Positions 55,825-62,545 of a stretch of 62,545 bases of DNA are shown here, in pieces. The stretch comes from Candidatus Sphingomonas excrementigallinarum (GTDB lineage Bacteria > Pseudomonadota > Alphaproteobacteria > Sphingomonadales > Sphingomonadaceae), in NCBI GenBank assembly GCA_019112965.1, contig DXIH01000031.1, forward strand, positions 1 through 62,545, given 5' to 3'. A model generated the notes under the pieces. That model was given only the letters and a program-made list of their open reading frames with translations. It was not told where the DNA came from and did no database searches. Numbering within the stretch: position 1 is the first letter of the stretch; every line of letters starts with the position of its first letter. Position numbers and translations under genes: made by a program.

Positions 55825-57132
55825 ATGCGCGACAGGCCAAAGCGCGATGGGGACACCGCCCCGCCCGCCCGCGGATTCTGGACGCTAGCCAGCGTCGAGG
55901 GGTGGGAACGTTGCGCGATCCAGGGGGCGAAATCGCTGCTGACCCTGTTCCTGGTGACCGACCTGTTCGCGAAGGGCGACATCGTCCTGGGCATGGCGGG
56001 CCTGCGCGCAGCGATCGAGGGCGTGACCGGCGCGCATGGCGATGTGGCCTTCGCCTCGCAGCTTTACGGCCTTTACGGTGCGCTGACCTATCTGGTGCTG
56101 CCGCTGGGCGGTTGGATCGCCGACAGGAGCGGGCGGCGGCGGAGCGCCATGTATGGCGGGGCGATGCTGATGACGCTGGGGCTGTTCGCACTGGCGAGCC
56201 GCATCTGGGCGTTGCCGGGCCTGGCGCTGCTGATCGGCGGTATCGGACTGCTCAAGGGCAACCTGGCCGCCGAAGTCGGCGCATTGCGCGGGGCTGCGGG
56301 GGGCGAACGGGTGTTCGCGGCCTATCTGGCGTTCCTGAACGGGGGCGCGATGCTGGGGCCGCTGATCGGCGGATGGCTGGCGCTTCGCTTCGGCTATCCC
56401 GCCGCCTTTGTCGCCATGGCAGGCAGCATGGTCGCGGCGATGCTGATCCTCCGATCCGCGCCGCCGGTGCCGCGCACCGTCGCCCCGACGACCGCACCGC
56501 CCGAGACCGAGTGGCGTCGCGTACTTCCCGCCATCGCGGCGGTGACATTGTGCTTTTGCGCCTATGAACAACTGAACAACATGGTGCTGCTCTGGGCGAA
56601 GCAGCGCGTCGCGCTGTCGATCGGCGGGCTGAGCGTGCCGCCCAACTGGCTGGCGGCGATGGACGGACTGTTCACCATCGCCCTGGCGCTGCTCGCCTAT
56701 CGCCTTTGGGCCCGCCTGCCCCGCGAGCCGAGCGCGGCGCACAAGCTGGCCGCCGGGGGCATGGCGATCGCCGTCGCCTATGCGCTGCTCGCCTGGCTTT
56801 CACGCGGAGACGCCGTGGTGGGGCTCGGCGGCCCGCTCTGCGCGGTGCTGCTGCTCTCGCTCGGCGTCGTCCTGTCCTGGCCCTCGGCGCTGGCCATCGT
56901 CGCCGCCGCCGCGCCGCCGTCCCGACGCGGGGTGATGACCGGGCTGTTCTATCTGCACGGCTTCGTCGCGCATCTGGTGGTGGGCGAGTTGGGCGCGCTC
57001 TATGCCCGCATGGCGCAGCCGCAATTCTGGGCGATCCACGCCATGCTAGCGCTGGCGGGCACCGGCGTCGCGCTGCTCATCCCGCGCGGTCAGGTGACCA
57101 CCACCTCCACCCCCGCCAGCGCCTCAGCATAA
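55825..57132 (+). CDS. POT-family (peptide) transporter
   Basis: A 435-residue inner-membrane carrier with about 12 helices. The POT motif ExxER is present as SVEGWERCAIQGAKSLLTLF at the N-terminus, and GWIADRSGRRRSAMYGG and GIGLLKGNLAAEVGAL match the proton-coupled oligopeptide transporters. It should import di- or tripeptides. The ribosome site before the ATG is weak. It ends inside the convergent DeoR gene (43-base overlap). Confidence 0.85.
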   Translation: MRDRPKRDGDTAPPARGFWTLASVEGWERCAIQGAKSLLTLFLVTDLFAKGDIVLGMAGLRAAIEGVTGAHGDVAFASQLYGLYGALTYLVLPLGGWIADRSGRRRSAMYGGAMLMTLGLFALASRIWALPGLALLIGGIGLLKGNLAAEVGALRGAAGGERVFAAYLAFLNGGAMLGPLIGGWLALRFGYPAAFVAMAGSMVAAMLILRSAPPVPRTVAPTTAPPETEWRRVLPAIAAVTLCFCAYEQLNNMVLLWAKQRVALSIGGLSVPPNWLAAMDGLFTIALALLAYRLWARLPREPSAAHKLAAGGMAIAVAYALLAWLSRGDAVVGLGGPLCAVLLLSLGVVLSWPSALAIVAAAAPPSRRGVMTGLFYLHGFVAHLVVGELGALYARMAQPQFWAIHAMLALAGTGVALLIPRGQVTTTSTPASASA

Positions 57133-57845
57133 GCGGGGGACAGGGGCGCATCGGTCACGAGCATCGCCACGGCATCGAGCGCCGCGACCTGGATCGTGCC
57201 GGGGCGGTCGAACTTGCTCTGGTCGGCGGCGATCAGCGTGCGGCGCGAGCGGGCGATCATCATGCGGCACACCGCCGCCTCGCCCGCATGATAATCGGCG
57301 AAACCATGGTCGAGATTGACCGACTCCACCGACAGGATCGCGAGCGCAGGCGTGAACATGGCCAGATATTCGCGCGCGGTGGCGTCGAAACAGGCGCGAT
57401 ACTCATAATCCATCTCACCGCCCGCCAGCATGATGCGATTGTCGTTGCGCCCGCCCAGTTCGGCGGCAACGCCGACCGCGTTGGTCACGACGGTCAGCCC
57501 CTGATGATCCCGCAGGGCGCGCGCGACATAATGGCCGGTGGTGCTAGCATCGATATAGACGGCCTGTCCGTCCGCCACGACCTGCGCGACGGCGGCGGCG
57601 ATGCGCTGCTTGGCCTCGGCATGGCGTTGCAGGCGGGTGGCGAAGGAGCCCTCGGTCTCGACCTTGGCGATGCGTACCGCGCCGTGCGCACGGACGACCG
57701 CGCCCGACGCCTCCAGCACGCGCAGCTCGCGCCGCACCGTCTCCTCCGACACCGACAGCGCCTCGGCCAGCTCGCCGATGCCATGGAATCCGCCTTCGGC
57801 AAGATGCGCCACGATCTCATGCTGGCGGCGCTGGCGTTTCATCAT
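57090..57845 (-). CDS. DeoR-family transcriptional regulator
   Basis: A 251-residue regulator with an N-terminal HTH (HGIGELAEALSVSEETVRRE) and a sugar-phosphate-sensing domain (VADGQAVYIDASTTGHYVAR, VVTNAVGVAAELGG, IAADQSKFDRPG). Family members bind phosphorylated sugars and repress sugar catabolism operons. AGAGGA precedes two tandem ATGs. No sugar operon is adjacent, so its target is probably elsewhere or the TonB receptor downstream on the same strand side. Confidence 0.93.
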   Translation of the reverse strand: MMKRQRRQHEIVAHLAEGGFHGIGELAEALSVSEETVRRELRVLEASGAVVRAHGAVRIAKVETEGSFATRLQRHAEAKQRIAAAVAQVVADGQAVYIDASTTGHYVARALRDHQGLTVVTNAVGVAAELGGRNDNRIMLAGGEMDYEYRACFDATAREYLAMFTPALAILSVESVNLDHGFADYHAGEAAVCRMMIARSRRTLIAADQSKFDRPGTIQVAALDAVAMLVTDAPLSPAYAEALAGVEVVVT

Positions 57846-57913
57846 TTCGGGCAGATCCTCTCTTTCGAGCCATGCTAGCGCGGGGCCGTTCGGTCAGGAA
57901 CCCCACACAAAGT

Positions 57914-57981
57914 CGCCGACGGCACATGGAATGCACCGTCGGCGCAGGAGCGCTCCGGTGCCGCTGGGGGGCAGGCACCGG
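57914..57981 (-). terminator. Two hairpins after the phosphate-regulated TonB receptor
   Basis: CCGGTGCC/GGCACCGG (57955-57981) and CGCCGACGG/CCGTCGGCG (57914-57944) form perfect 8- and 9-bp stems in tandem within 86 bases of the receptor stop. The second is followed on the minus strand by ACTTTGTG, a short T-rich tract. They may end transcription from the receptor and shield the DeoR gene. Confidence 0.6.
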
Positions 57982-57999
57982 ATCGGGGAGGGGGTAAGC

Positions 58000-60795
58000 T
58001 TAGAAGGCGTAGGTCAGGTTGAGCATGTAGATGCGTCCCGTCTCGACATAACCGCCCTTGCGGTCGTTCGAGAGGTACGCCTTGCGCTCGCTGGTGGTCG
58101 CCCAATAGCTGTGTTCGTCGAACAGGTTCTGCACCGACACGCCGACCGTCAGGCCCGAGGGCAGGACATAGTTGACGATCAGGTTCGAGATCGTCGTCGG
58201 CTGGATATAGGTGTCCGGGCGGCTGGAGCGCAGATCGTACAGGCGGTCGCCGGTATAATTGTAGTTCCACTCCGCCGACAGCGGGCCATGGGCATAGAAC
58301 AGCGCGGCATTGTACATGATCTTGGGCGCCTGGGTCATGCGCTGGTCGCGCATCTGGCCGTTGACGAACACCCGTGCCGTGGCGCGCTGCACCGTGACAT
58401 TGGCCTGGAGACCCAGCCCGTCGAGCAGCCCCGGCAGGCCCTTCAGCGAGTAACGGCCGAACAGCTCGACGCCATAGATCTTGCCGGTGGCATTGGTGGT
58501 CAGGCTCGACACCTCGACGCCGCCTTGCTGTTCCGACTGGGGGTTGCCCCAGATGTTATAGTCGCCGCTGGCATTGGTGGTGCCGGTCGCGAACAGGACG
58601 TGGTTCAGACTCTTGTAAAAGGGGCTGATCGAGAAGAAGTCGGTGCCCGGCCCCTTATACTCGACCGAGGCATCGTAATTCCACGACGTCTGTGCGTTCA
58701 GATTGGGGTTGGGGATGAACACCCCGGTCACCTCGCCCAGATCGTTGCGCGAAACCTGCGTCGGGCCGAGCAACAGGTCGAAGGCCGGGCGCGAATAGCT
58801 CTTCCGGATCGACGCGCGGACCACCATCGCGTCGTTGGGCCGGTAATTGGCGATGACGCTGGGCAGCCACATGTCATAGCTGCGGTTGGACGTGACGAAC
58901 TTGCCGGTGTCGTTGCCCTGGTCCTGCCAATAGGTGCCCCGGAAGCGGTTATATTCGTAGCGCACGCCCGGCACGACCTGAAGCTCGCCGAACTGCAGCG
59001 TCGTCATCACATAGCCCGCCAGCCGGTTCTCGCGCCCGTCGAGGCGGTTTTCCTTCAGCTTGACCGGGTCGAGCCCGGCGATCTTCGGGCTGGACAGGCG
59101 CGCGACCTGATCCTCGATATAGCTGGGGTCGATCAGGAAGATCGGCACCTGCGCCGCATTGTTCATGAACCCGCCCAGCATCCGGCCGGGCAGCGTCATC
59201 AGGCCCGGGCCGGTCGCGGCGTAACGCGGCGAGGGCGAGCCATCGGCGTTGGGGAAGGTATATTGCAGCGCGCCGTCGTCGCCCAGCGCATTGGCGTAAC
59301 GCTTGGCATCCTCGACCTTGGCGCCCGCCGAGATCGAGACGAGGCCCTGGTCGGCATGGTGCCAAATGGTGTCGAACTGCCCCTCCAGACGGCGTTCCCA
59401 GGTGTTCTCGAACTGCTGGGTGACGTACCACTGCTTCAGCTTGGTCAGGTCGGTCAGGTACGCGCGCGCCGCGTCGGTCAGCACGACCTGTGGAAAGGTG
59501 CGCTGGCCGATCGAGGTGACCATGCGGTAATTGGCGACACCGCTATTGTCGGCGGTGCCGATATAAGGCGCGCCCGCGAAACCGGACTGGATACGCAGCG
59601 GATAATCCTGCGACCCGCGCGAATAGGCGCCGTGATAGTCGAAGGTGAAGTCGCCCGACCGGGTCTGGCCGCCGATCTTGGTCGTCACCAGCGCTTGGTT
59701 GCTATGCTCGGTACGGAAATAATCGGTCGCGGTCAGGCCGTAATCGGCACGGTATCCGGCGGCGTCATAGGACCCCTTATTGGGGTTCGGGTTGATCTGG
59801 TACGGCGCAAGGCTGGTCTGGCGCAGCGCTGTCTGGTCCATCCAGCTCTTGAGATTGTACTGGCCATAGGTCGAGTGCCAGTAGAGGTCGGTCGTCTCGC
59901 CCTTCCAGTCGAGGTTCAGCGTGCCGCCCAGCCGCTGGATCCGGTTGCGGAACGCCTGCCACTGGGCCCCGCGCGCGAACAGATTGTCTAGATTGTCGCG
60001 GATCATGCCGGGGACGTTGTTGTTATACTTCTCCCAGTCGTGCTGGACGGCGGTCGACTCGCCCAACACATGCTTCAGGCCGTAATAGGCCGAGGCATAG
60101 ATACCGAGATCGCCGAAGCGCTGCGCCGTCTCGAACTGGGCGGTGCCGCCCCAGGGGTCTTCACCCCGCGCGACGGCACGGCCCGCGATCTGGCCCTGGA
60201 AGCGGATCTGGCTGCGGTGATTGGGCAGGTCGAAGGCGGTGATCGGCACCATGTCGATAATGCCCGCGATCGCGTCGCCATCGTAGCGGGCGGTCGGTGC
60301 CTTGTCGACGCGCACCGTCTGGAGCGAGAAGGGCGACAACAGGTTCATCGAGATCGCACGGGTCCGCGCATCGGTCTGCGCCAGCCGCACGCCGTCGAAC
60401 GAATAGGCGTTGTACGAGGTGTCGAGACCACGGATCGAGACGTACTGCGCCTCGCCGGTCGCCGCGGCGTTGCGCGACTGGTCGACCGAGGCGCTGATGC
60501 CCGGCAGGCGGGTCAGCAGGTCGGCCAGATTCTGCTGCGGCTGAAGGCGCAGTTCCTCGCCCGACACGACGGTGGCCAGCGACTGGCTGCGCAAGGCTTC
60601 GTCCTGCGCATCGACCACCGCCTGGCGATGGCCCTTGACCACCACGTCCTCGCCCACCTGCGGATCGGTATCGGCGACCACCGGCTCGCTGGTGACGACC
60701 GGCTCGGCCGCCAGCGCGGGCGCAGCGAGCAGGAAGGTGGCGGCGGTGCTGCACAACAGGCGCACGACATGCGCCCGCTTGGACGAAGCGGTCAT
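58000..60795 (-). CDS. TonB-dependent receptor, probably phosphate-starvation related
   Basis: A 931-residue receptor. Signal peptide ends ALAAEP; the plug has DVVVKGHRQAVVDAQDEALR, QYVSIRGLDTSYNAYSFDGV and APTARYDGDAIAGIIDMVPI; the barrel ends RIYMLNLTYAF. It belongs to the Xanthomonas/Caulobacter TonB group. It diverges from a histidine acid phosphatase, and Pho-box-like repeats lie upstream of it. That suggests uptake of an organic phosphate such as an inositol phosphate or of its breakdown products. This cargo is an inference from context. CAGGGGG precedes the ATG. Confidence 0.93.
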   Translation of the reverse strand: MTASSKRAHVVRLLCSTAATFLLAAPALAAEPVVTSEPVVADTDPQVGEDVVVKGHRQAVVDAQDEALRSQSLATVVSGEELRLQPQQNLADLLTRLPGISASVDQSRNAAATGEAQYVSIRGLDTSYNAYSFDGVRLAQTDARTRAISMNLLSPFSLQTVRVDKAPTARYDGDAIAGIIDMVPITAFDLPNHRSQIRFQGQIAGRAVARGEDPWGGTAQFETAQRFGDLGIYASAYYGLKHVLGESTAVQHDWEKYNNNVPGMIRDNLDNLFARGAQWQAFRNRIQRLGGTLNLDWKGETTDLYWHSTYGQYNLKSWMDQTALRQTSLAPYQINPNPNKGSYDAAGYRADYGLTATDYFRTEHSNQALVTTKIGGQTRSGDFTFDYHGAYSRGSQDYPLRIQSGFAGAPYIGTADNSGVANYRMVTSIGQRTFPQVVLTDAARAYLTDLTKLKQWYVTQQFENTWERRLEGQFDTIWHHADQGLVSISAGAKVEDAKRYANALGDDGALQYTFPNADGSPSPRYAATGPGLMTLPGRMLGGFMNNAAQVPIFLIDPSYIEDQVARLSSPKIAGLDPVKLKENRLDGRENRLAGYVMTTLQFGELQVVPGVRYEYNRFRGTYWQDQGNDTGKFVTSNRSYDMWLPSVIANYRPNDAMVVRASIRKSYSRPAFDLLLGPTQVSRNDLGEVTGVFIPNPNLNAQTSWNYDASVEYKGPGTDFFSISPFYKSLNHVLFATGTTNASGDYNIWGNPQSEQQGGVEVSSLTTNATGKIYGVELFGRYSLKGLPGLLDGLGLQANVTVQRATARVFVNGQMRDQRMTQAPKIMYNAALFYAHGPLSAEWNYNYTGDRLYDLRSSRPDTYIQPTTISNLIVNYVLPSGLTVGVSVQNLFDEHSYWATTSERKAYLSNDRKGGYVETGRIYMLNLTYAF

Positions 60796-60867
60796 GAAAT
60801 TCCCCCTGGATCAATTCTGATGGCGACGCCCCCCGGGCGCCTTCGACGGCCCCGCTAGAGATGCCCT

Positions 60868-60885
60868 GTGACAGTCCGATGACTT
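60868..60885 (-). promoter_or_regulatory. Candidate Pho box upstream of TonB receptor
   Basis: On the minus strand AAGTCATCGGACTGTCAC matches the PhoB site CTGTCATAAATCTGTCAC in both conserved GTCA cores, with the second unit CTGTCAC exact. Further GTC units lie 10-12 bases apart upstream (to 60905). It is about 75-90 bases before the receptor start. Confidence 0.6.
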
Positions 60886-60956
60886 ATTGACCGACTTTTG
60901 ATGACTTCGGAAAATTCTGCGTTCGGTGCTTGGCTATCCAGACGAAGACACGATCA

Positions 60957-60974
60957 ATGTCACAGTCCTGACCC
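60957..60974 (+). promoter_or_regulatory. Weak Pho-box-like site before the phosphatase gene
   Basis: ATGTCACAGTCCTGACCC has 5 of 7 matches in each unit of the PhoB consensus. It is only 22 bases before the phosphatase ATG, closer than usual, so either the start lies further down or the site is fortuitous. Confidence 0.3.
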
Positions 60975-60996
60975 GAAATCGGTCCAAAGCCGCGCG

Positions 60997-62220
60997 ATGA
61001 TCGCCCTTACCCGCCGCCTGTGCGCGCCGCTCGCCCTGTTCGCCCTTTCCACGCTGGCGGTGCCGGTCGCCGCGCAGAAGACTTCCGCCCCCAAGGCTCT
61101 GACGCTCGACCGGGTCGTCGTGCTGATGCGCCACGGCGTCCGCGCGCCGCTGGACGGTGAGGTGCCGCATGGCACCCGCACCGCCCAGCCCTGGCCGACA
61201 TGGACGACGCCGGAGAGCGAGCTGACCCCGCACGGCGCCGAAGCCCTGGCCGCCGAGGCCCGCGCCGACCGCGCCGACTGGATCGCGCGCGGTCTGCTGA
61301 CCGAGCATTGCCCGGCCCCCGGCAGCATCCGTATCCGCACCAACAGTTCCTCGCGCACCATCGCCAGCGGCGAGGCCTATGCCAGGGCGCTTGCCCCCGG
61401 TTGCGCGTTGCCGGTGATGCACAACCCGCTGGATCAGGTCGATCCGCTGTTCGAACCACTGCGCGCCCGTGCCACCCGCTTCGACGCCAAGGCGGCGGTG
61501 GCGGACATCGACCGCTTCACCGGCGGCATGGACGCGCTGGTCGCGCGGAACCGCCCCGGACTGCACCTGCTGAATCAGGTGCTGGGCTGTGGCGATCCCA
61601 AGGGTTGCGACCCGGCGGGCCCCGCGCGGCTGACGCCCTCCGCCGATGGGCATGGCATCGACCTGACCGGGCCGATCCGCACCGCCTCGGGCACCGCGCA
61701 GGTGTTGCTGCTGCAATATGCCGAAGGGCTGGCGCCCTCGGTCGGCGGCTTGCCGGTCGACGGCAGCATATTGGCGCGGCTGGGCACGGTCCATGCCGCG
61801 CTGTTCGACGTCTATTCGCGTTCGCCCTATATGGCCGCGCACCAGTCGGCGGCGTTCGGGCGGCACATGATCGACGCGCTGACCGCGAAGGACGGCGCGA
61901 AGATCGACATGCTGGTCGGCCACGACACCAATGTCACCGCGCTGGCGGCGCTGCTCGGCTTCGATCTGGTCGCGCCGGGCTATGCGACCAATGATGCCGC
62001 ACCGGGTGGCGCGGTGCTGATCGAGCGGTGGCACGACGCACAAGGCCGCGCCTTCGTCACCGTCCGCTACCGTACCCAGTCGCCCGACCAGATTCGCGCC
62101 CATGCCGCCGCCGTGTCGGTGACGCCGGTACAGGTCCGGGGATGCCCCGCCGACGCGCCCTGCCCGCTCGACCGCTTCGTCGGGCTGTTCCGCGACCGGC
62201 TGGCCCCGCTGGCCCGGTAG
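60997..62220 (+). CDS. Histidine-type acid phosphatase (AppA/phytase-like)
   Basis: A 407-residue periplasmic enzyme of the histidine acid phosphatase branch. The signal peptide ends VPVAAQK. VVVLMRHGVRAPL holds the catalytic RHGxRxP motif (nucleophile His near residue 47), and VGHDTNVTAL gives the HD proton donor near 310. Four or more cysteines in the middle and C-terminal parts suggest disulfides, as in AppA. It should release phosphate from phytate, glucose-1-phosphate or similar esters. It diverges from a TonB receptor with Pho-box-like sites between. The ribosome site before the ATG is weak. Confidence 0.92.
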   Translation: MIALTRRLCAPLALFALSTLAVPVAAQKTSAPKALTLDRVVVLMRHGVRAPLDGEVPHGTRTAQPWPTWTTPESELTPHGAEALAAEARADRADWIARGLLTEHCPAPGSIRIRTNSSSRTIASGEAYARALAPGCALPVMHNPLDQVDPLFEPLRARATRFDAKAAVADIDRFTGGMDALVARNRPGLHLLNQVLGCGDPKGCDPAGPARLTPSADGHGIDLTGPIRTASGTAQVLLLQYAEGLAPSVGGLPVDGSILARLGTVHAALFDVYSRSPYMAAHQSAAFGRHMIDALTAKDGAKIDMLVGHDTNVTALAALLGFDLVAPGYATNDAAPGGAVLIERWHDAQGRAFVTVRYRTQSPDQIRAHAAAVSVTPVQVRGCPADAPCPLDRFVGLFRDRLAPLAR

Positions 62221-62294
62221 GATCGGCAGCGCAGGGCTTGCCACCGCGCTTTTGCCCGGTAGGGCGAGAGCGACCACGGTTTGGAAATGATGCG

Positions 62295-62545
62295 ATGAGC
62301 CTGCACCTGCTTCTGGTCGAGGACGACGCCGCCTATGCACAAGGGCTCGCCGCCGACCTGACCGCGCTGGGATACCGGGTCGAGCATGTCGGCGACGGCC
62401 GCCTGGCGCTCGCCGCGATGGATCGCGAGCAATATGATGCCGTGGTCCTCGACCGGATGATGCCGCGCCTGGACGGGCTGTCGGTGGTCGAGACGCTGCG
62501 CACCCGCGGGATCACCGTGCCGGTCATCATGCTGACCGCGCTGTC
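62295..62545 (+). CDS. OmpR-family response regulator (C-terminus cut by window edge)
   Basis: The first 83 residues of a receiver domain: LLLVEDDAAYAQGLAADL (acidic pair), VVLDRMMPRLDGLSVVE (phospho-acceptor Asp near 54) and VPVIMLTAL (conserved Thr). The style fits a winged-helix OmpR/PhoB-type regulator, usually followed by its kinase gene. GGAAATGATGCG precedes the ATG. The DNA-binding part is outside the window, so the subgroup is not certain. It starts 74 bases after the acid phosphatase. Confidence 0.85.
   Translation, partial: MSLHLLLVEDDAAYAQGLAADLTALGYRVEHVGDGRLALAAMDREQYDAVVLDRMMPRLDGLSVVETLRTRGITVPVIMLTAL

Overview
The window looks like a chromosomal segment of a Sphingomonas-like alphaproteobacterium. 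The evidence is high GC with long spurious antisense frames, five TonB-dependent receptors, a glycoside-hydrolase locus paired with a receptor, a human-type glyoxalase I, short palindromic intergenic repeats, and the alphaproteobacterial style of the che operon. No phage, plasmid, IS transposase, CRISPR array or rRNA is visible. There is one tRNA and one clear riboswitch.

Layout. 1-3229: a truncated VIT/vWA secreted protein and an MFS exporter. 3427-17823: a carbohydrate-utilisation locus with GH95 alpha-fucosidase, GH43+CBM6, TonB receptor, an unassigned clan-GH-A-like hydrolase with two CBM35-like modules, a GPH sugar symporter, a GH31 alpha-xylosidase and a LacI regulator. A perfect 16-bp LacI-type palindrome precedes GH31 and an imperfect copy precedes the receptor. 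The enzyme set suits side chains of fucosylated xyloglucan or a similar hemicellulose. 17914-19101: a DUF2252 protein. 19390-23536: a thiamine salvage operon led by a TPP riboswitch (TonB receptor, APH-type kinase, PnuC/PnuT-type permease). 23739-26889: tRNA-Ser(GGA), a periplasmic cyclophilin and acetyl-CoA synthetase. 27178-30850: a hybrid histidine kinase with an altered ATP-lid motif and a membrane diguanylate cyclase. 31203-35409: an EmrB-EmrA-OMF tripartite efflux operon. 35541-36558: Ohr and GloA.

36721-45551 is a chemotaxis operon: MCP, STAS protein, CheA, CheR, CheB, CheD, CheY, CheW, then a CheB paralogue that has lost two catalytic residues, then a 93-residue helical protein with a DxxxQ motif. 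Most neighbours overlap by a few bases, so translation is probably coupled. The MCP leader can fold so as to hide its own Shine-Dalgarno sequence.

45570-57845: a MarR-type regulator, a TonB receptor with a glycine-rich insertion, ferredoxin-NADP reductase, a Fur-box-controlled siderophore receptor divergent from a DUF3649/PepSY/DUF3325 iron-uptake operon, glutaminase, a POT-family transporter and a DeoR regulator. 58000-62545: a TonB receptor divergent from a histidine acid phosphatase (phytase-like), with Pho-box-like repeats between them, and the start of an OmpR-type response regulator cut by the right edge.

The least ordinary observations are the CheB pseudo-esterase plus DxxxQ protein pair, the MCP leader switch, the intergenic repeat whose three copies all begin at a TAG stop codon, the unassigned hydrolase of the carbohydrate locus, and the Pho-box-like array. 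Everything was read by eye; no alignment, search or folding program was run.
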